From: Ruminococcus_C callidus
GTDB lineage: Bacteria; Bacillota; Clostridia; Oscillospirales; Ruminococcaceae
Direction: 5' to 3'
DNA length: 64,000 bases
Assembly (NCBI RefSeq): GCF_049562855.1
Contig: NZ_CP186925.1
Coordinates: 2,976,001-3,040,000 of the forward strand
The notes under the pieces are model-generated. The model searched no databases. It was not told the origin of the DNA and worked only from the letters and a program-made list of their open reading frames with translations. The number at the start of each line of letters is the position of its first letter. The stretch's first letter is position 1. The position numbers were made by a program, and so were the translations under genes. This document shows positions 54,522 through 63,274 of the stretch, one piece after another.

Positions 54522-54655
54522 GAGAAATCTTACAAATCATTTACAAATCCGGCAGTTGTTCCGGCATTTTACCCAGTTTTTTCTGAAAACTGTCCCGATG
54601 CTTTTCGCAGGTTTGCGGGATTTCTGTTGAAAATCCTACAAAACGCTTACAATGC

Positions 54656-54685
54656 AAAAAGGGGTGTGCATTTGCTGCACACCCC
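54656..54685 (-). terminator. terminator of the coiled-coil protein gene
   Basis: GGGGTGTGCA (54661-54670) and TGCACACCCC (54676-54685), 10-bp perfect stem with loop TTTGC; minus strand ends TTTTTGCATTG. Confidence 0.85.
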
Positions 54686-54728
54686 TGTACGACGCACCAT
54701 TTTATACCGTGCTGCCGTCACTTTTTTC

Positions 54729-54768
54729 AGGACAATACCGCACAAAGATTGTGCGGTATTGCCTCAGG
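54729..54768. repeat. mini hairpin copy of the repeat family at the coiled-coil gene stop
   Basis: CAATACCGCACAA-AGA-TTGTGCGGTATTG, a perfect 13-bp stem made of the two ends of the type A element. It is flanked by TCAGGA on both sides (54727-54732 and 54764-54769); the right TCA is the stop codon of the gene at 54764. Confidence 0.7.
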
Positions 54769-55363
54769 ATTCGGCGGAATCTTCCGTGCTGTCCGGCTCT
54801 GGCTCCTGCTCCTGCATCTGCTGCAAAATCCGTGCAACCGCGTTGCCGTTCAGTTTCGCGGAAACCTGTAGCTGGCTCATAGCGGTCTTCATCTGCCGTA
54901 CATCAGAAGCCACCTTGCGGAACTGGTTCAGATCGTCCTGCATGCCGGTCAGGGATTCTGCCAGCTGGTAAAACTTGCGGAACTCCCGTTTCATGTTTTC
55001 AATATCCAGCACCATTCTGCCGAGGCTCTCCACCTCTTTTTCCTTTTGCCGCTCCAGTTCTTTTTTCTGTTCTGCCAGTTCTTCCTCCAGACGCTGCACC
55101 CGAATTTCCAGTGCCCGATTCTGGATCTCCAGCGTCCGGATCCACGCGGAATACCGGCGGTTGATCTGGTTCTGCCGCATGCCGAACACATGGATCTGAT
55201 GCGGCCAGACTTTCTGCTTCTGGGTTTCCCATTCTTCTTCCTCGTAGGCATCAGAAGGAAGTGCACTATACCCCAGGTCTTCCTGTCCTGCTTCCGATTC
55301 CGGCGTGAGTTCCGAAGCGTCTTTCGGCTCCTCACCCTGTCTTTGTTCCAATTGTTGTGCCAT
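54764..55363 (-). CDS. coiled-coil protein of unknown function
   Basis: 199 residues, no signal peptide. An acidic, Glu-rich N-terminus is followed by WPHQIHVFGMRQNQINRRYS and a long coiled coil at about 85-185 (EIRVQRLEEELAEQKKELER). I do not recognise it; a structural or scaffolding role is possible. ATG 55363 is chosen because GGGGAGG lies 8 bp upstream. Its stop codon lies next to a mini repeat hairpin, so the very C-terminus may have been altered by that insertion. Confidence 0.7.
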   Translation of the reverse strand: MAQQLEQRQGEEPKDASELTPESEAGQEDLGYSALPSDAYEEEEWETQKQKVWPHQIHVFGMRQNQINRRYSAWIRTLEIQNRALEIRVQRLEEELAEQKKELERQKEKEVESLGRMVLDIENMKREFRKFYQLAESLTGMQDDLNQFRKVASDVRQMKTAMSQLQVSAKLNGNAVARILQQMQEQEPEPDSTEDSAES

Positions 55364-55440
55364 ATGCTCTGCCTCCCCTTGGGAATCGTTTCGGAGAAAC
55401 ACAAAATAAAGCCGTCAGGCGAGCTTTATTCCGCATTCCC

Positions 55441-56382
55441 TCAAATATGCTGTTTCCAGTATTCCAGTGTTTCCGCAATGGTCTGTTCCAGCGGGATCTC
55501 CGGCTGCCAGCCGGTGTCTGCCTGTAGCTTGGAAATATCGGCACGGATCACCGGCACTTCCACCGGACGCAGCTTGGCAGGGTCTACCTCCACGGTGATC
55601 TCCTTGCCGCTGTGTGCAATGATGCGATCCAGAATCTCCTGAATGACAATGGCTCTGCCGCTGCCCACGTTATACACCTCGCCGGACTTGCCGTGCTCGA
55701 TCAGCAGGCTGTACGCCCGTACTACGTCGCGGACATCGGTGAAGTCCCGTGCCGCCGTCAGATTGCCCACACGCATCACCGGCTCCCGCTTGCCAGCCAT
55801 GATCTCTGCCACCTGTTTGCAGAAGTCAGAAACCACGAACTGGGGCAGCTGTCGGGGTCCCACATGATTGAATGCCCGTACCATCATCACGTGCATTTCA
55901 TACGCCTTGGCGTAGAGTGCCCCGAACAGGTTCTGTGCCATTTTGGTAATGGCATAGGGGTTCGCCGGATGCACCGGTGTGGTTTCGCTGACCAGACTGG
56001 TATTCGCCGGCAGAATGCCGTATTCCTCACCGGAACCGATCAGCAGAATCTTCGGCGAATAGTCCGGTATGTCCCGCACAGCGTCCAGCACGTTCAGGCA
56101 GCCGTGAATGTTGATGTCTGCCGTCAGCTGGGGATTTTTCCACGAATACGCCACGGAGCTCTGTGCCGCCAGATGCAGGATCGCGTCCGGCTTGTGCCGC
56201 ACCAGCAGTGCTTCTACGGCATCTTTGTCCAGAATGTCCAGATTGTACGCCTCGCAGCCTTCCACTTCTACCGTTTCCTTCGGCAGCTTGGTCACAATGG
56301 TTTCCCAGCCGCAGTCCTGCAACAGGTGCTCTGCCAGATACCGTCCTACAAATCCGCCGCCGCCAATGATAAGTGCCTTCAT
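55441..56382 (-). CDS. rmd: GDP-4-keto-6-deoxy-D-mannose reductase-like epimerase/dehydratase
   Basis: 313 residues, extended SDR. NAD(P)-binding IIGGGGFVGRYLAEHLLQ, LHLAAQSSVAYSWKNPQ, catalytic Ser in LLIGSGEEYG, YAITK as YxxxK, and VRAFNHVGPRQLPQFVVSDF, the pattern of Rmd/GMER-type enzymes. With gmd in the same cluster it probably reduces GDP-4-keto-6-deoxymannose to GDP-D-rhamnose. Its ATG overlaps the upstream glycosyltransferase stop by 4 bp. Rmd rather than another epimerase is inference from context and motif. Confidence 0.8.
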   Translation of the reverse strand: MKALIIGGGGFVGRYLAEHLLQDCGWETIVTKLPKETVEVEGCEAYNLDILDKDAVEALLVRHKPDAILHLAAQSSVAYSWKNPQLTADINIHGCLNVLDAVRDIPDYSPKILLIGSGEEYGILPANTSLVSETTPVHPANPYAITKMAQNLFGALYAKAYEMHVMMVRAFNHVGPRQLPQFVVSDFCKQVAEIMAGKREPVMRVGNLTAARDFTDVRDVVRAYSLLIEHGKSGEVYNVGSGRAIVIQEILDRIIAHSGKEITVEVDPAKLRPVEVPVIRADISKLQADTGWQPEIPLEQTIAETLEYWKQHI

Positions 56383-57530
56383 GTTCTTTGCCGCCTTTCT
56401 GCAATTTCCGCCAGCGTGGCATAGACCTTGTCCACCACGTCTGCCTCCTCATATTCTTCTTCCACCCGTTTTGCCGCTGCCCTGCCATACTGCTCCCGCA
56501 GAGCCTTGTCATCTGCCAACTTCTGTATCGCCTGTGCCAGTGCCGGTACGTCTTCCGGCGGCACGGTGATTCCCGTCACGCCGTCCAGACTGACATGGGG
56601 CACACCGGTAGGCAGAGCCGTATTGATGACCGGCTTGCCGTAGACCATGGCCTCCTGCTGCACAATACCAAATGCTTCGCTGTTTGCCGTGGAGGGCAGC
56701 ACGAAGATGTCACAGTCCGCAAAGGCTGCCCGCAGATCGGCTTCTTCCAGATTCCCGAGGAAATGCACCTGTGCCGCCATGTGGGCGGCCTCTGTGATCT
56801 GGTGCAGCTTTTCTTCCATTTCCGGCGTGCCGTGCCCCACGAGGAACAGCTCGCAGCCCTGCACCTGTGCAAACGCATGCAGCAGAACCTCGATGCCCTT
56901 ATAGTAGACGAACCGTCCCACAAACAGCACCCGCACCGTTTCCGGATCCTGCTGGATCTGCCGCAGAATGGGCTTGCGTTCCACACTGCGGTACGCCTGC
57001 ACGTCGATGCCATAGGGAATGATACGGCACTTGTCCGCGAACTGGGTCAGAAACGGAGAACTGGTAATGTGTCCCTCCGTTGCCGCAATGATGCAGTCTG
57101 CACGGCGGAGAAACCGCATCAGCAGCGGCTTATAGAACTGGAGCAGCGTTTTCTGCCGCACCACATCGCTGTGCCATGCGATCACAACACCGCCGCGATA
57201 GCCCGACAGCAGACACGCCAGATCTGCCAGCGGAAACGGTACGTGGAATTCCACCACGTCTGCCCACTTCGCCAGCTTCCGGAACTGCCGCAAAAAAGAA
57301 AAGGAAATGGGACAGGAAAAGTATGTGCCCAAGCTGGACGCATAGTGCACCGGAACACCCTCTACAATGCGATCCTCGCCCCTGCCCTTTTCCTGACAAA
57401 CCAGCACCTGCACTTCCGCACGCTTTTGCAGTTCTCTGGAAAATGTCCGCACCAGACTTTCAATTCCGCCGATATGGGGATAATATGCTTTATTTACCTG
57501 CAAAATCCGCAGTTTTTTCTGCTCACTCAC
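56379..57530 (-). CDS. GT4-family glycosyltransferase
   Basis: 383 residues, GT-B fold. N-terminal domain: RILQVNKAYYPHIGGIESLV, VEFHVPFPLADLACLL, WHSDVVRQK. C-terminal donor domain: RVLFVGRFVYYKGIEVLLHA, LFLVGHGTPEMEEKLHQ, and the EX7E motif region SEAFGIVQQEAMVYGKPVI. Start is GTG 57530, with AGGAGG 6 bp upstream inside the preceding gene, an 8-bp overlap. It adds a sugar, possibly GDP-rhamnose derived, to the growing polysaccharide unit. Confidence 0.9.
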   Translation of the reverse strand: MSEQKKLRILQVNKAYYPHIGGIESLVRTFSRELQKRAEVQVLVCQEKGRGEDRIVEGVPVHYASSLGTYFSCPISFSFLRQFRKLAKWADVVEFHVPFPLADLACLLSGYRGGVVIAWHSDVVRQKTLLQFYKPLLMRFLRRADCIIAATEGHITSSPFLTQFADKCRIIPYGIDVQAYRSVERKPILRQIQQDPETVRVLFVGRFVYYKGIEVLLHAFAQVQGCELFLVGHGTPEMEEKLHQITEAAHMAAQVHFLGNLEEADLRAAFADCDIFVLPSTANSEAFGIVQQEAMVYGKPVINTALPTGVPHVSLDGVTGITVPPEDVPALAQAIQKLADDKALREQYGRAAAKRVEEEYEEADVVDKVYATLAEIAERRQRT

Positions 57531-58674
57531 GGCAAGCCTCCTGATACACCGCGTACAGCTGTTCCGCAGAACGCTCCCACGTGAACTGTGCCGCACGTTT
57601 CGGACCAGCTTCCCGCAGCTTCTGCCGCAGGGCTTCGTCGGTGTACAGCTGTTCCAGACCGGCGGCAATGCTCTCCGGCGAATAGGGGTCTGCCACAACG
57701 GCATCTTCTCCCACTACCTCCGGCAGCGATGCCGCATGGGTAGTCAGCACCGGCACACCGCATGCCATTGCCTCCAGCGGCGGCAGACCAAAGCCCTCGT
57801 AGATCGACGGGAACACAAACGCCAGTGCCCCGCACATCAGCGGGCAGATCTCCTCGTCCGGCACATACTCCGTGAACTTCACCAGATCACCCAGCCCCAG
57901 TTCTTCCACCTTTTTGTAGATGCCGCTGTCCAGCCAGCCCTTGCCGCCGGCAAGCACCAGATACGGCGGGGCAGTCTTGCCCTGACGGAACTGGTCATAG
58001 GCAGCAATCAACCGTTCCAGATTCTTTCGCGGCTCCACGGTACCCAGATAGAGGAAATATTCCCGATCAATGCCGTATTTGTCCCTGACCGCCTGTATCG
58101 TTTCCGCATCTTCCACAGGGTGGAAGCGTTCGGTGTTCACGCCGCAGTATACCACCCGAATCTTGTCCGCAAACTGCGGGAAATAGCGAATGATCTCCTG
58201 CTTGGAAAATTCCGAATCCGTCACAATGCGGGTGGCACGCTTCATGGATTTTTTCAGTCCGGTATCCAGCATATACCGCGTTCTGCCGCGAACCGTTTCC
58301 GGAAACGTCTTGTACACCATGTCGTGGACAGTGACCACGGTCTTTCCTGCCACCTTGGGCGGAACGATATAGTTGAAAAAGTGGGTGACTTCCGCCTTGT
58401 CCCCGAAGTAATGCCGATAGGATATGGGCAGAAAGTTGGACACCAGCCGATAGACATAGCCGGACGCTTTCGCCCAGTGGGGCTGCACATTTTCCCGCAG
58501 ATAGGGCTGGAGCCGCTGGATCTTGATCTCCTCATTCTTGCGGGAGAAAAATTGCAGCAAAAATTCGTCGTCAGGGTACATCTTGGACAGAGCCTGAATC
58601 TGCCCCGCTTCACAATAGCCAATTCCCGTCATGCGGCAGCCGATCAGCGGCAGTACATCAAATGCAATGTGCAC
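57523..58674 (-). CDS. GT4-family glycosyltransferase
   Basis: 383 residues, GT-B fold. Begins MHIAFDVLPLIGCRMTGIGY; acceptor domain with VTVHDMVYKTFPETVRGRTR; donor domain YLGTVEPRKNLERLIAAYDQ and SIYEGFGLPPLEAMACGVPV with the EX7E motif. This pattern is typical of mannosyl- or rhamnosyltransferases. GTG 58674 is the start, with AAGGAGG 8 bp upstream. It overlaps the next glycosyltransferase by 8 bp. A hairpin AACCGGTG/CACCGGTT (58693-58722) lies in its leader. Confidence 0.92.
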   Translation of the reverse strand: MHIAFDVLPLIGCRMTGIGYCEAGQIQALSKMYPDDEFLLQFFSRKNEEIKIQRLQPYLRENVQPHWAKASGYVYRLVSNFLPISYRHYFGDKAEVTHFFNYIVPPKVAGKTVVTVHDMVYKTFPETVRGRTRYMLDTGLKKSMKRATRIVTDSEFSKQEIIRYFPQFADKIRVVYCGVNTERFHPVEDAETIQAVRDKYGIDREYFLYLGTVEPRKNLERLIAAYDQFRQGKTAPPYLVLAGGKGWLDSGIYKKVEELGLGDLVKFTEYVPDEEICPLMCGALAFVFPSIYEGFGLPPLEAMACGVPVLTTHAASLPEVVGEDAVVADPYSPESIAAGLEQLYTDEALRQKLREAGPKRAAQFTWERSAEQLYAVYQEACRE

Positions 58675-58728
58675 TCCGTATTCCTCCTTCAGAACCGGTG
58701 GGCATAGCCGACCGCACCGGTTTTTTCC

Positions 58729-58761
58729 GGCAGCACTGCACCAAGTCTGTGCAGTGTTTCC
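58729..58761. repeat. mini copy of the repeat family
   Basis: GGCAGCACTGCACCAAG to GTGCAGTGTTTCC, 33 bp, with TTTA after it; termini of type B with no interior. Confidence 0.5.
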
Positions 58762-58778
58762 TTTAGTTCATGATATGG

Positions 58779-58809
58779 AAACAAGGGCAGAGAAACTCTG
58801 CCCCTGTTT
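58779..58809. terminator. terminator between gmd and the glycosyltransferases
   Basis: AAACAAGGGCAGAG (58779-58792) and CTCTGCCCCTGTTT (58796-58809), loop AAA. Could attenuate transcription from gmd into the glycosyltransferase genes. Confidence 0.6.
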
Positions 58810-58839
58810 GATTGGTTTCGATAATATCGTTTATCCTAA

Positions 58840-59012
58840 GGAAACACTGAATAAAGCCCGCCTGACGGCTTTGCACGCAATCTGCTTGCAGATTTTCCGT
58901 CATATTGCCCAGAAATCCCTTGCCAGACATACAGTCTGCCTGCGGAATTTCTATGCAATCTGCCGAAAAATCTGACTACGCATCTTACGCACAAGCTTTA
59001 TGCAGTGTTTCC
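58840..59012 (-). mobile_element. 173-bp MITE-like repeat (type B), reverse copy
   Basis: GGAAACACTGAATAAAGCC to TATGCAGTGTTTCC, with TAA on the left (TA at 58837-58838) and CTA on the right (TA at 59014-59015). Lies 12 bp after the gmd stop. Confidence 0.88.
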
Positions 59013-59024
59013 CTAATGACACGC

Positions 59025-60059
59025 TTATACGTTCTGGCACTTCAGTTCGTGTTCTACCAGAGCCAGATCGTTCTTTACCATACGCTCTACCAGATCGGAG
59101 AAAGAGATCTCACGCTTCCAGCCCAGAACAGATTCTGCCTTTGCCGGATTACCCAGCAGAACGTCTACTTCTGCCGGACGGAAGAACTTCTTGTTGACGG
59201 AAACGATGGTCTTGCCGGTAGCCTTGTCGATACCAATCTCGTCTACGCCGCTGCCCTGCCACTCTACAGTGATGCCTGCGTGTGCGAAAGCAGTTTCTAC
59301 GAATTCCCGAACGGTGCGGGTTTCGTTGGTAGCGATGACATAGTCGTCCGGCTTGTCCTGCTGCAACATCAGCCACATCGCACGAACATAGTCCTTGGAG
59401 TGACCCCAGTCACGCTTGGAATCCATGTTGCCCAGTTCTACATGATCCAGCACGCCGAACTTGATTCTTGCAACAGCGTCTGTGATCTTACGGGTAACGA
59501 ATTCCAGACCGCGGCGTTCTGATTCATGGTTGAACAGGATACCGGAGCATGCGAACAGACCATAGCTTTCACGATAGTTCTTGGTGATCCAGTGACCATA
59601 CAGCTTTGCAACGCCGTACGGGCTTCTCGGATAGAACGGTGTCTTTTCGGTCTGCGGCATTTCCTGTACCAGACCGAACATTTCAGAAGTGGAAGCCTGA
59701 TAGAAGCGGCATTCCGGCTTTACCGAACGGATCGCTTCCAGCATGTTGGTAACGCCCAGAGCATCGATCTCTGCGGTAGCCAGCGGCTGTTCCCAGCTGG
59801 TTGCTACGAAAGACTGTGCAGCCAGATTGTACACTTCGTCTGCCTGAGAGATCCGCATTGCGGAGATCAGGGAGATCACGTCCGTCATATCTGCATAGAT
59901 GAAGTGGATCTTGTCCTTGATGTGCTCTACGTTGCCGTAATCCACAACGCTCTTACGACGCATGATGCCGTATACTTCATAGCCCTGCTCCAGCAGCAGT
60001 TCTGCCAGATAGGAGCCGTCCTGTCCTGTGATACCTGTAATCAGTGCATGTTTGCTCAT
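59025..60059 (-). CDS. gmd: GDP-mannose 4,6-dehydratase
   Basis: 344 residues. Extended SDR: ALITGITGQDGSYLAELLLE, NLAAQSFVATSWEQP, catalytic Thr/Ser in YQASTSEMFG, YxxxK as YGVAK, FNHESERRGLEFVTRK and NMDSKRDWGHSKDYVRAMW, the GMD signature. It converts GDP-mannose to GDP-4-keto-6-deoxymannose. ATG 60059 follows AAAGGAAAAGAAA. manC, which makes its substrate, lies directly upstream in the same direction, separated by a 335-bp repeat element. Confidence 0.95.
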   Translation of the reverse strand: MSKHALITGITGQDGSYLAELLLEQGYEVYGIMRRKSVVDYGNVEHIKDKIHFIYADMTDVISLISAMRISQADEVYNLAAQSFVATSWEQPLATAEIDALGVTNMLEAIRSVKPECRFYQASTSEMFGLVQEMPQTEKTPFYPRSPYGVAKLYGHWITKNYRESYGLFACSGILFNHESERRGLEFVTRKITDAVARIKFGVLDHVELGNMDSKRDWGHSKDYVRAMWLMLQQDKPDDYVIATNETRTVREFVETAFAHAGITVEWQGSGVDEIGIDKATGKTIVSVNKKFFRPAEVDVLLGNPAKAESVLGWKREISFSDLVERMVKNDLALVEHELKCQNV

Positions 60060-60124
60060 AGTAATTTCTTTTCCTTTCTATATATCAGAAATCGTCGGTT
60101 TTGCTTTTGACGATTTCGATTTAT

Positions 60125-60459
60125 GGCAATACCGCACAAAGATTGTGCGACAGATGCGTCGTCAAATTTTTCGTCAGATGAAACAAAAAGCGGAGTGAAT
60201 ACTTGCTGTATTCACGAGCATTTTTGTGAAATATGAGAGTCTGCTTCGTATCTGACGTATGCAGATTGCGTTGTCAGATTTTTTGAGAGATGAAGGGAAA
60301 AACGGAGAAAATCCTTTGTGGATTTTCGAGTATTTTCCCGAAATATCTCGGAAAATATGCACGCAAGATGCATGCGGGAAGATACGAAACAGGCTCTGAA
60401 GAGAAATTTGCAAGCAGATGGCGTGCAAAGTCGCCAGACGCTCTTTGTGCGGTGTTGCC
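60125..60459 (+). mobile_element. 335-bp MITE-like repeat (long type) between manC and gmd
   Basis: GGCAATACCGCACAAAG to TTTGTGCGGTGTTGCC, TA at 60122-60123 and 60461-60462. The right end touches the manC stop codon: the plus-strand TTA at 60460-60462 is the complement of that TAA. Confidence 0.9.
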
Positions 60460-61536
60460 TTATACCAACTGGTTCCGGTTGCAGATCTTCAGATTTTCGA
60501 TGACCTTCTTTACGTCCTGTGTGCTGTCCTTGGCACAGATCAGAACGGCATCGTCAGTGTCTACCACGATTAGATCTTCCACGCCCACTGCTGCGATCAG
60601 ACGCTTGCCGCCGCAAATGGTGCTGCGTTCGGTGCCGATCGTAATGACATCGCCCTCGATATAGTTGCCGTATTCATTGGTGGAGTTGATGCGTTCCACT
60701 GCCAGCCAGTTTCCCACATCGTCCCAGCCGAAGCTGCCCGGCAGAGTGTAGATGTTCTCTGCCTTTTCCATGACACCGAAGTCAATGGACTCGCTGCGGA
60801 ATGCGTGATACTCGGTTTCCAGCACTGACGGGAATTCCGCAGTTCCCACAGCCGCTTCAATGCGTTCCAGACCAGCGTAGATGTCCGGCATCAGGGATTC
60901 CAGATTTGCCAGAATGGACGATGCTTTCCAGACGAACATGCCGCTGTTCCAGAGGTACCGGTGAGAAGCCAGATACTGCTTTGCAGTTTCCAGATCCGGC
61001 TTTTCTACGAAACGCTCTACCCGATAAACGCCAGCCATGCCCAGATCGGTGTCCCGTTCGAAATTGATGTAGCCGTAGCCGGTTTCCGGATAGGTCGGTG
61101 TAATGCCGATGGTCACCAGATTCTGATCCTTTTCTGCCACTGCCACTGCCTGCCGCAGGGTGTCCACATACATTTCCTCATAGCGGATCAGGTGGTCAGA
61201 GGGCAGCACCAGCATCATTGCCTCGCCGTACTTCTTGCGAATCACAGCGGCAGCCAGACCGATACAGGGAGCTGTATTTCTGGCACAGGGCTCCAGCAGG
61301 ATATTTTCCTCCGGCAGCTGGGGCAGCTGTTCCTTTACCAGTGCGGCATAGCTGACATTGGTCACCACAAATACGTCGTCCATTGCCACCATCGGCAGCA
61401 GACGCTTGACGGTTTTCTGGATCATGGTTTCTCCGTCCTTGGTCAGAGAGAGAAACTGCTTGGGATAATTGCCACGGCTCTTGGGCCAGAAACGTTCGCC
61501 TCTGCCGCCTGCCATGATTACTGCGGTCACTTTCAT
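60460..61536 (-). CDS. manC: mannose-1-phosphate guanylyltransferase
   Basis: 358 residues, single-domain GMP type (no C-terminal isomerase). Nucleotidyltransferase start VIMAGGRGERFWPKSRGNYP, then PKQFLSL, MLVLPSDHLI, TGYGYINF, VEKPDLETAKQYL, and NSGMFVWKASSIL. It makes GDP-mannose for gmd. It overlaps the preceding initiating transferase stop by 4 bp (ATGA). Its stop codon lies at the junction with the repeat element, so its last residues (CNRNQLV) may differ from relatives. Confidence 0.95.
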   Translation of the reverse strand: MKVTAVIMAGGRGERFWPKSRGNYPKQFLSLTKDGETMIQKTVKRLLPMVAMDDVFVVTNVSYAALVKEQLPQLPEENILLEPCARNTAPCIGLAAAVIRKKYGEAMMLVLPSDHLIRYEEMYVDTLRQAVAVAEKDQNLVTIGITPTYPETGYGYINFERDTDLGMAGVYRVERFVEKPDLETAKQYLASHRYLWNSGMFVWKASSILANLESLMPDIYAGLERIEAAVGTAEFPSVLETEYHAFRSESIDFGVMEKAENIYTLPGSFGWDDVGNWLAVERINSTNEYGNYIEGDVITIGTERSTICGGKRLIAAVGVEDLIVVDTDDAVLICAKDSTQDVKKVIENLKICNRNQLV

Positions 61537-62951
61537 GAGTGATCTCCTTTCTCTTGTTCCTGCTCCTGCATCTGCTCCTCCTGATACAGCAGTTCCTGTG
61601 CATCGTGAGCATTGGCTTCCTCGTTGGTTTCACCGGGGAACAGGGCAGTTTTCAGTGTCATCAGAATGATACGCAGGTCCAGAAAAATGGAATAGTTCTC
61701 GATATACATGAGATCCATTTTCAATTTATCATAGGGCAGGGTATCATACAGACCGGTGACCTGTGCATAACCAGTCAGTCCTGCCTTTACCTGAAGCCGG
61801 AACTCGAATTCCGGCATGGTTTTCTCGTATTCCTCCGCCAGTTCCGGACGCTCCGGACGGGGGCCCACCACGGACATATCGCCGCGGAGGATATTGATCA
61901 GCTGGGGCAGTTCGTCCAGACGGCACTTCCGCAGGATCCGTCCCACCCGTGTGATACGGCTGTCGTTTTCCTTTGCCAGCTGCGGGCCGGCCTTTTCAGC
62001 GTTGACCACCATGCTGCGGAATTTGTACACGTAAAATTCCTTGCCGTGATAGGTCAGCCGCTTTTGTTTGAACAGCACCGGACCGCCGTCGTCCAGCTTA
62101 ATGGCAATGGCGGACAGCAGCATCAGCGGGGACAGCAGCACCAGAAAGACTACCGCAAAAACAAGGTCGAAGATACGCTTTCCCAGCCGCTGTTCAAATG
62201 TCAGCCCATAGTTCCGGCACAGCAGCAGCGGCGTATCAAACAGCCGGATCTCCTCTGCCCCTCTCAGGATAATATCCGAAATTTTCGGGGCAATATACGC
62301 CCGCACATTCTGGGCGAAGCAATATTTGATAAGATCGTTCCGCAGCTTTCCGGAAACCTCACAGAGGATAATACCCTCGTACCGTGCAATTGCCTCCTGA
62401 ATCTCCTCCGGCGGTGCGTTGGCACTGACGGATTCACAGATCATATACTTGTCCACGCGGCGGCTCATTTTCAGCACCAGCTCCGCGGCATTCCGGTCGC
62501 CGTAGATGACTACCAGCTTTCGCGGCGGGTACAGCCGGAAACATAAGCGATTGGTCAGCACGATCCACAAAATCAGCACCGCCAGATCGGCAATGGTCAA
62601 TAGGATCATCGGCACTGCCGCAGAAAAATCACGGTTGACAACGCTGATCTGGAAATAGGTCACCACATTGACACAGAAGATCGACAGCGTCTGGGAGTAG
62701 AACATGTCCGTTCGCTTGAGGTAGCCGATCTTCAGCCCGCCAAATGACTTGGCAAACAGCAGAACCAGCACCACATAGATCAGGATCATGACCCAGTTGC
62801 CGCGGCGATAGAACGGCAGCAGAATGGCATCGCTGTAGCTTTCATACCACACCCATGCAAAGCCGGCGGCATACAACCCCACCAGCAGCACCGCTGCAAA
62901 AAATGAAAAGATCCGTTTGAACTGATCTCGGTTATAGTTTTTTTTCATCAT
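61533..62951 (-). CDS. polyprenyl-phosphate sugar phosphotransferase (exopolysaccharide initiation)
   Basis: 472 residues. Four or five N-terminal transmembrane helices (to about 130), a cytoplasmic CoA-binding-like domain (LVVIYGDRNAAELVLKMSRR), and a C-terminal bacterial sugar transferase domain: KRIFDLVFAVVFLVLLSPLM, GGPVLFKQKRLTYHGKEFYV, KFRSMVVNAEK, RKCRLDELPQLINILRGDMS, VVGPRPERPE and GLTGYAQVTGLYDT. It links the first sugar phosphate to undecaprenyl phosphate. Start uncertain: ATG 62951 or 62948 (weak GAG upstream), or 62966. It leads the cluster with manC. Confidence 0.88.
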   Translation of the reverse strand: MMKKNYNRDQFKRIFSFFAAVLLVGLYAAGFAWVWYESYSDAILLPFYRRGNWVMILIYVVLVLLFAKSFGGLKIGYLKRTDMFYSQTLSIFCVNVVTYFQISVVNRDFSAAVPMILLTIADLAVLILWIVLTNRLCFRLYPPRKLVVIYGDRNAAELVLKMSRRVDKYMICESVSANAPPEEIQEAIARYEGIILCEVSGKLRNDLIKYCFAQNVRAYIAPKISDIILRGAEEIRLFDTPLLLCRNYGLTFEQRLGKRIFDLVFAVVFLVLLSPLMLLSAIAIKLDDGGPVLFKQKRLTYHGKEFYVYKFRSMVVNAEKAGPQLAKENDSRITRVGRILRKCRLDELPQLINILRGDMSVVGPRPERPELAEEYEKTMPEFEFRLQVKAGLTGYAQVTGLYDTLPYDKLKMDLMYIENYSIFLDLRIILMTLKTALFPGETNEEANAHDAQELLYQEEQMQEQEQEKGDHS

Positions 62952-63068
62952 ATTCTCACAGCACATTTCTGTGCTGACATGCTTTCCTTTCCACAGGATC
63001 CGCCGAAAGAATTCCGGCAAAACTGCATCTCGGCACTGCACGAAGCAGACACCGCAGCATACGCTTTT

Positions 63069-63098
63069 ATTATAACAGAGGGTACACCACTTTGTCAA
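63069..63098 (-). promoter_or_regulatory. promoter of the exopolysaccharide operon
   Basis: Minus-strand TTGACA (63093-63098) and TATAAT (63069-63074) with an 18-bp spacer, about 120 bp upstream of the initiating transferase. The remaining 63099-63274 holds a hairpin GCACACAG/CTGTGTGC (63209-63235). Confidence 0.8.
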
Positions 63099-63274
63099 GT
63101 ATTTTCCATATAGTGCAATGTTTTCTGCTTCTGTTTCGTGCTTTTTTTGCACAAAATGACGGTTTGTGCAGAGCAGCACCTGAAATTTCTGCCGTCAACC
63201 GCAAAATGCACACAGACATTCCGCCTGTGTGCACTGCAAAGAAGACTACTGAAGATTACTTGTGAAACTCTAAT

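Noticed and set aside
60174..60428. 84-residue ORF (begins MHAICLQISLQSLF) open in all three 335-bp repeat copies
   Set aside because: No ribosome binding site at its start, low-complexity reading of a hairpin-rich repeat, and shorter copies of the family break it. The conservation follows from the repeat itself.
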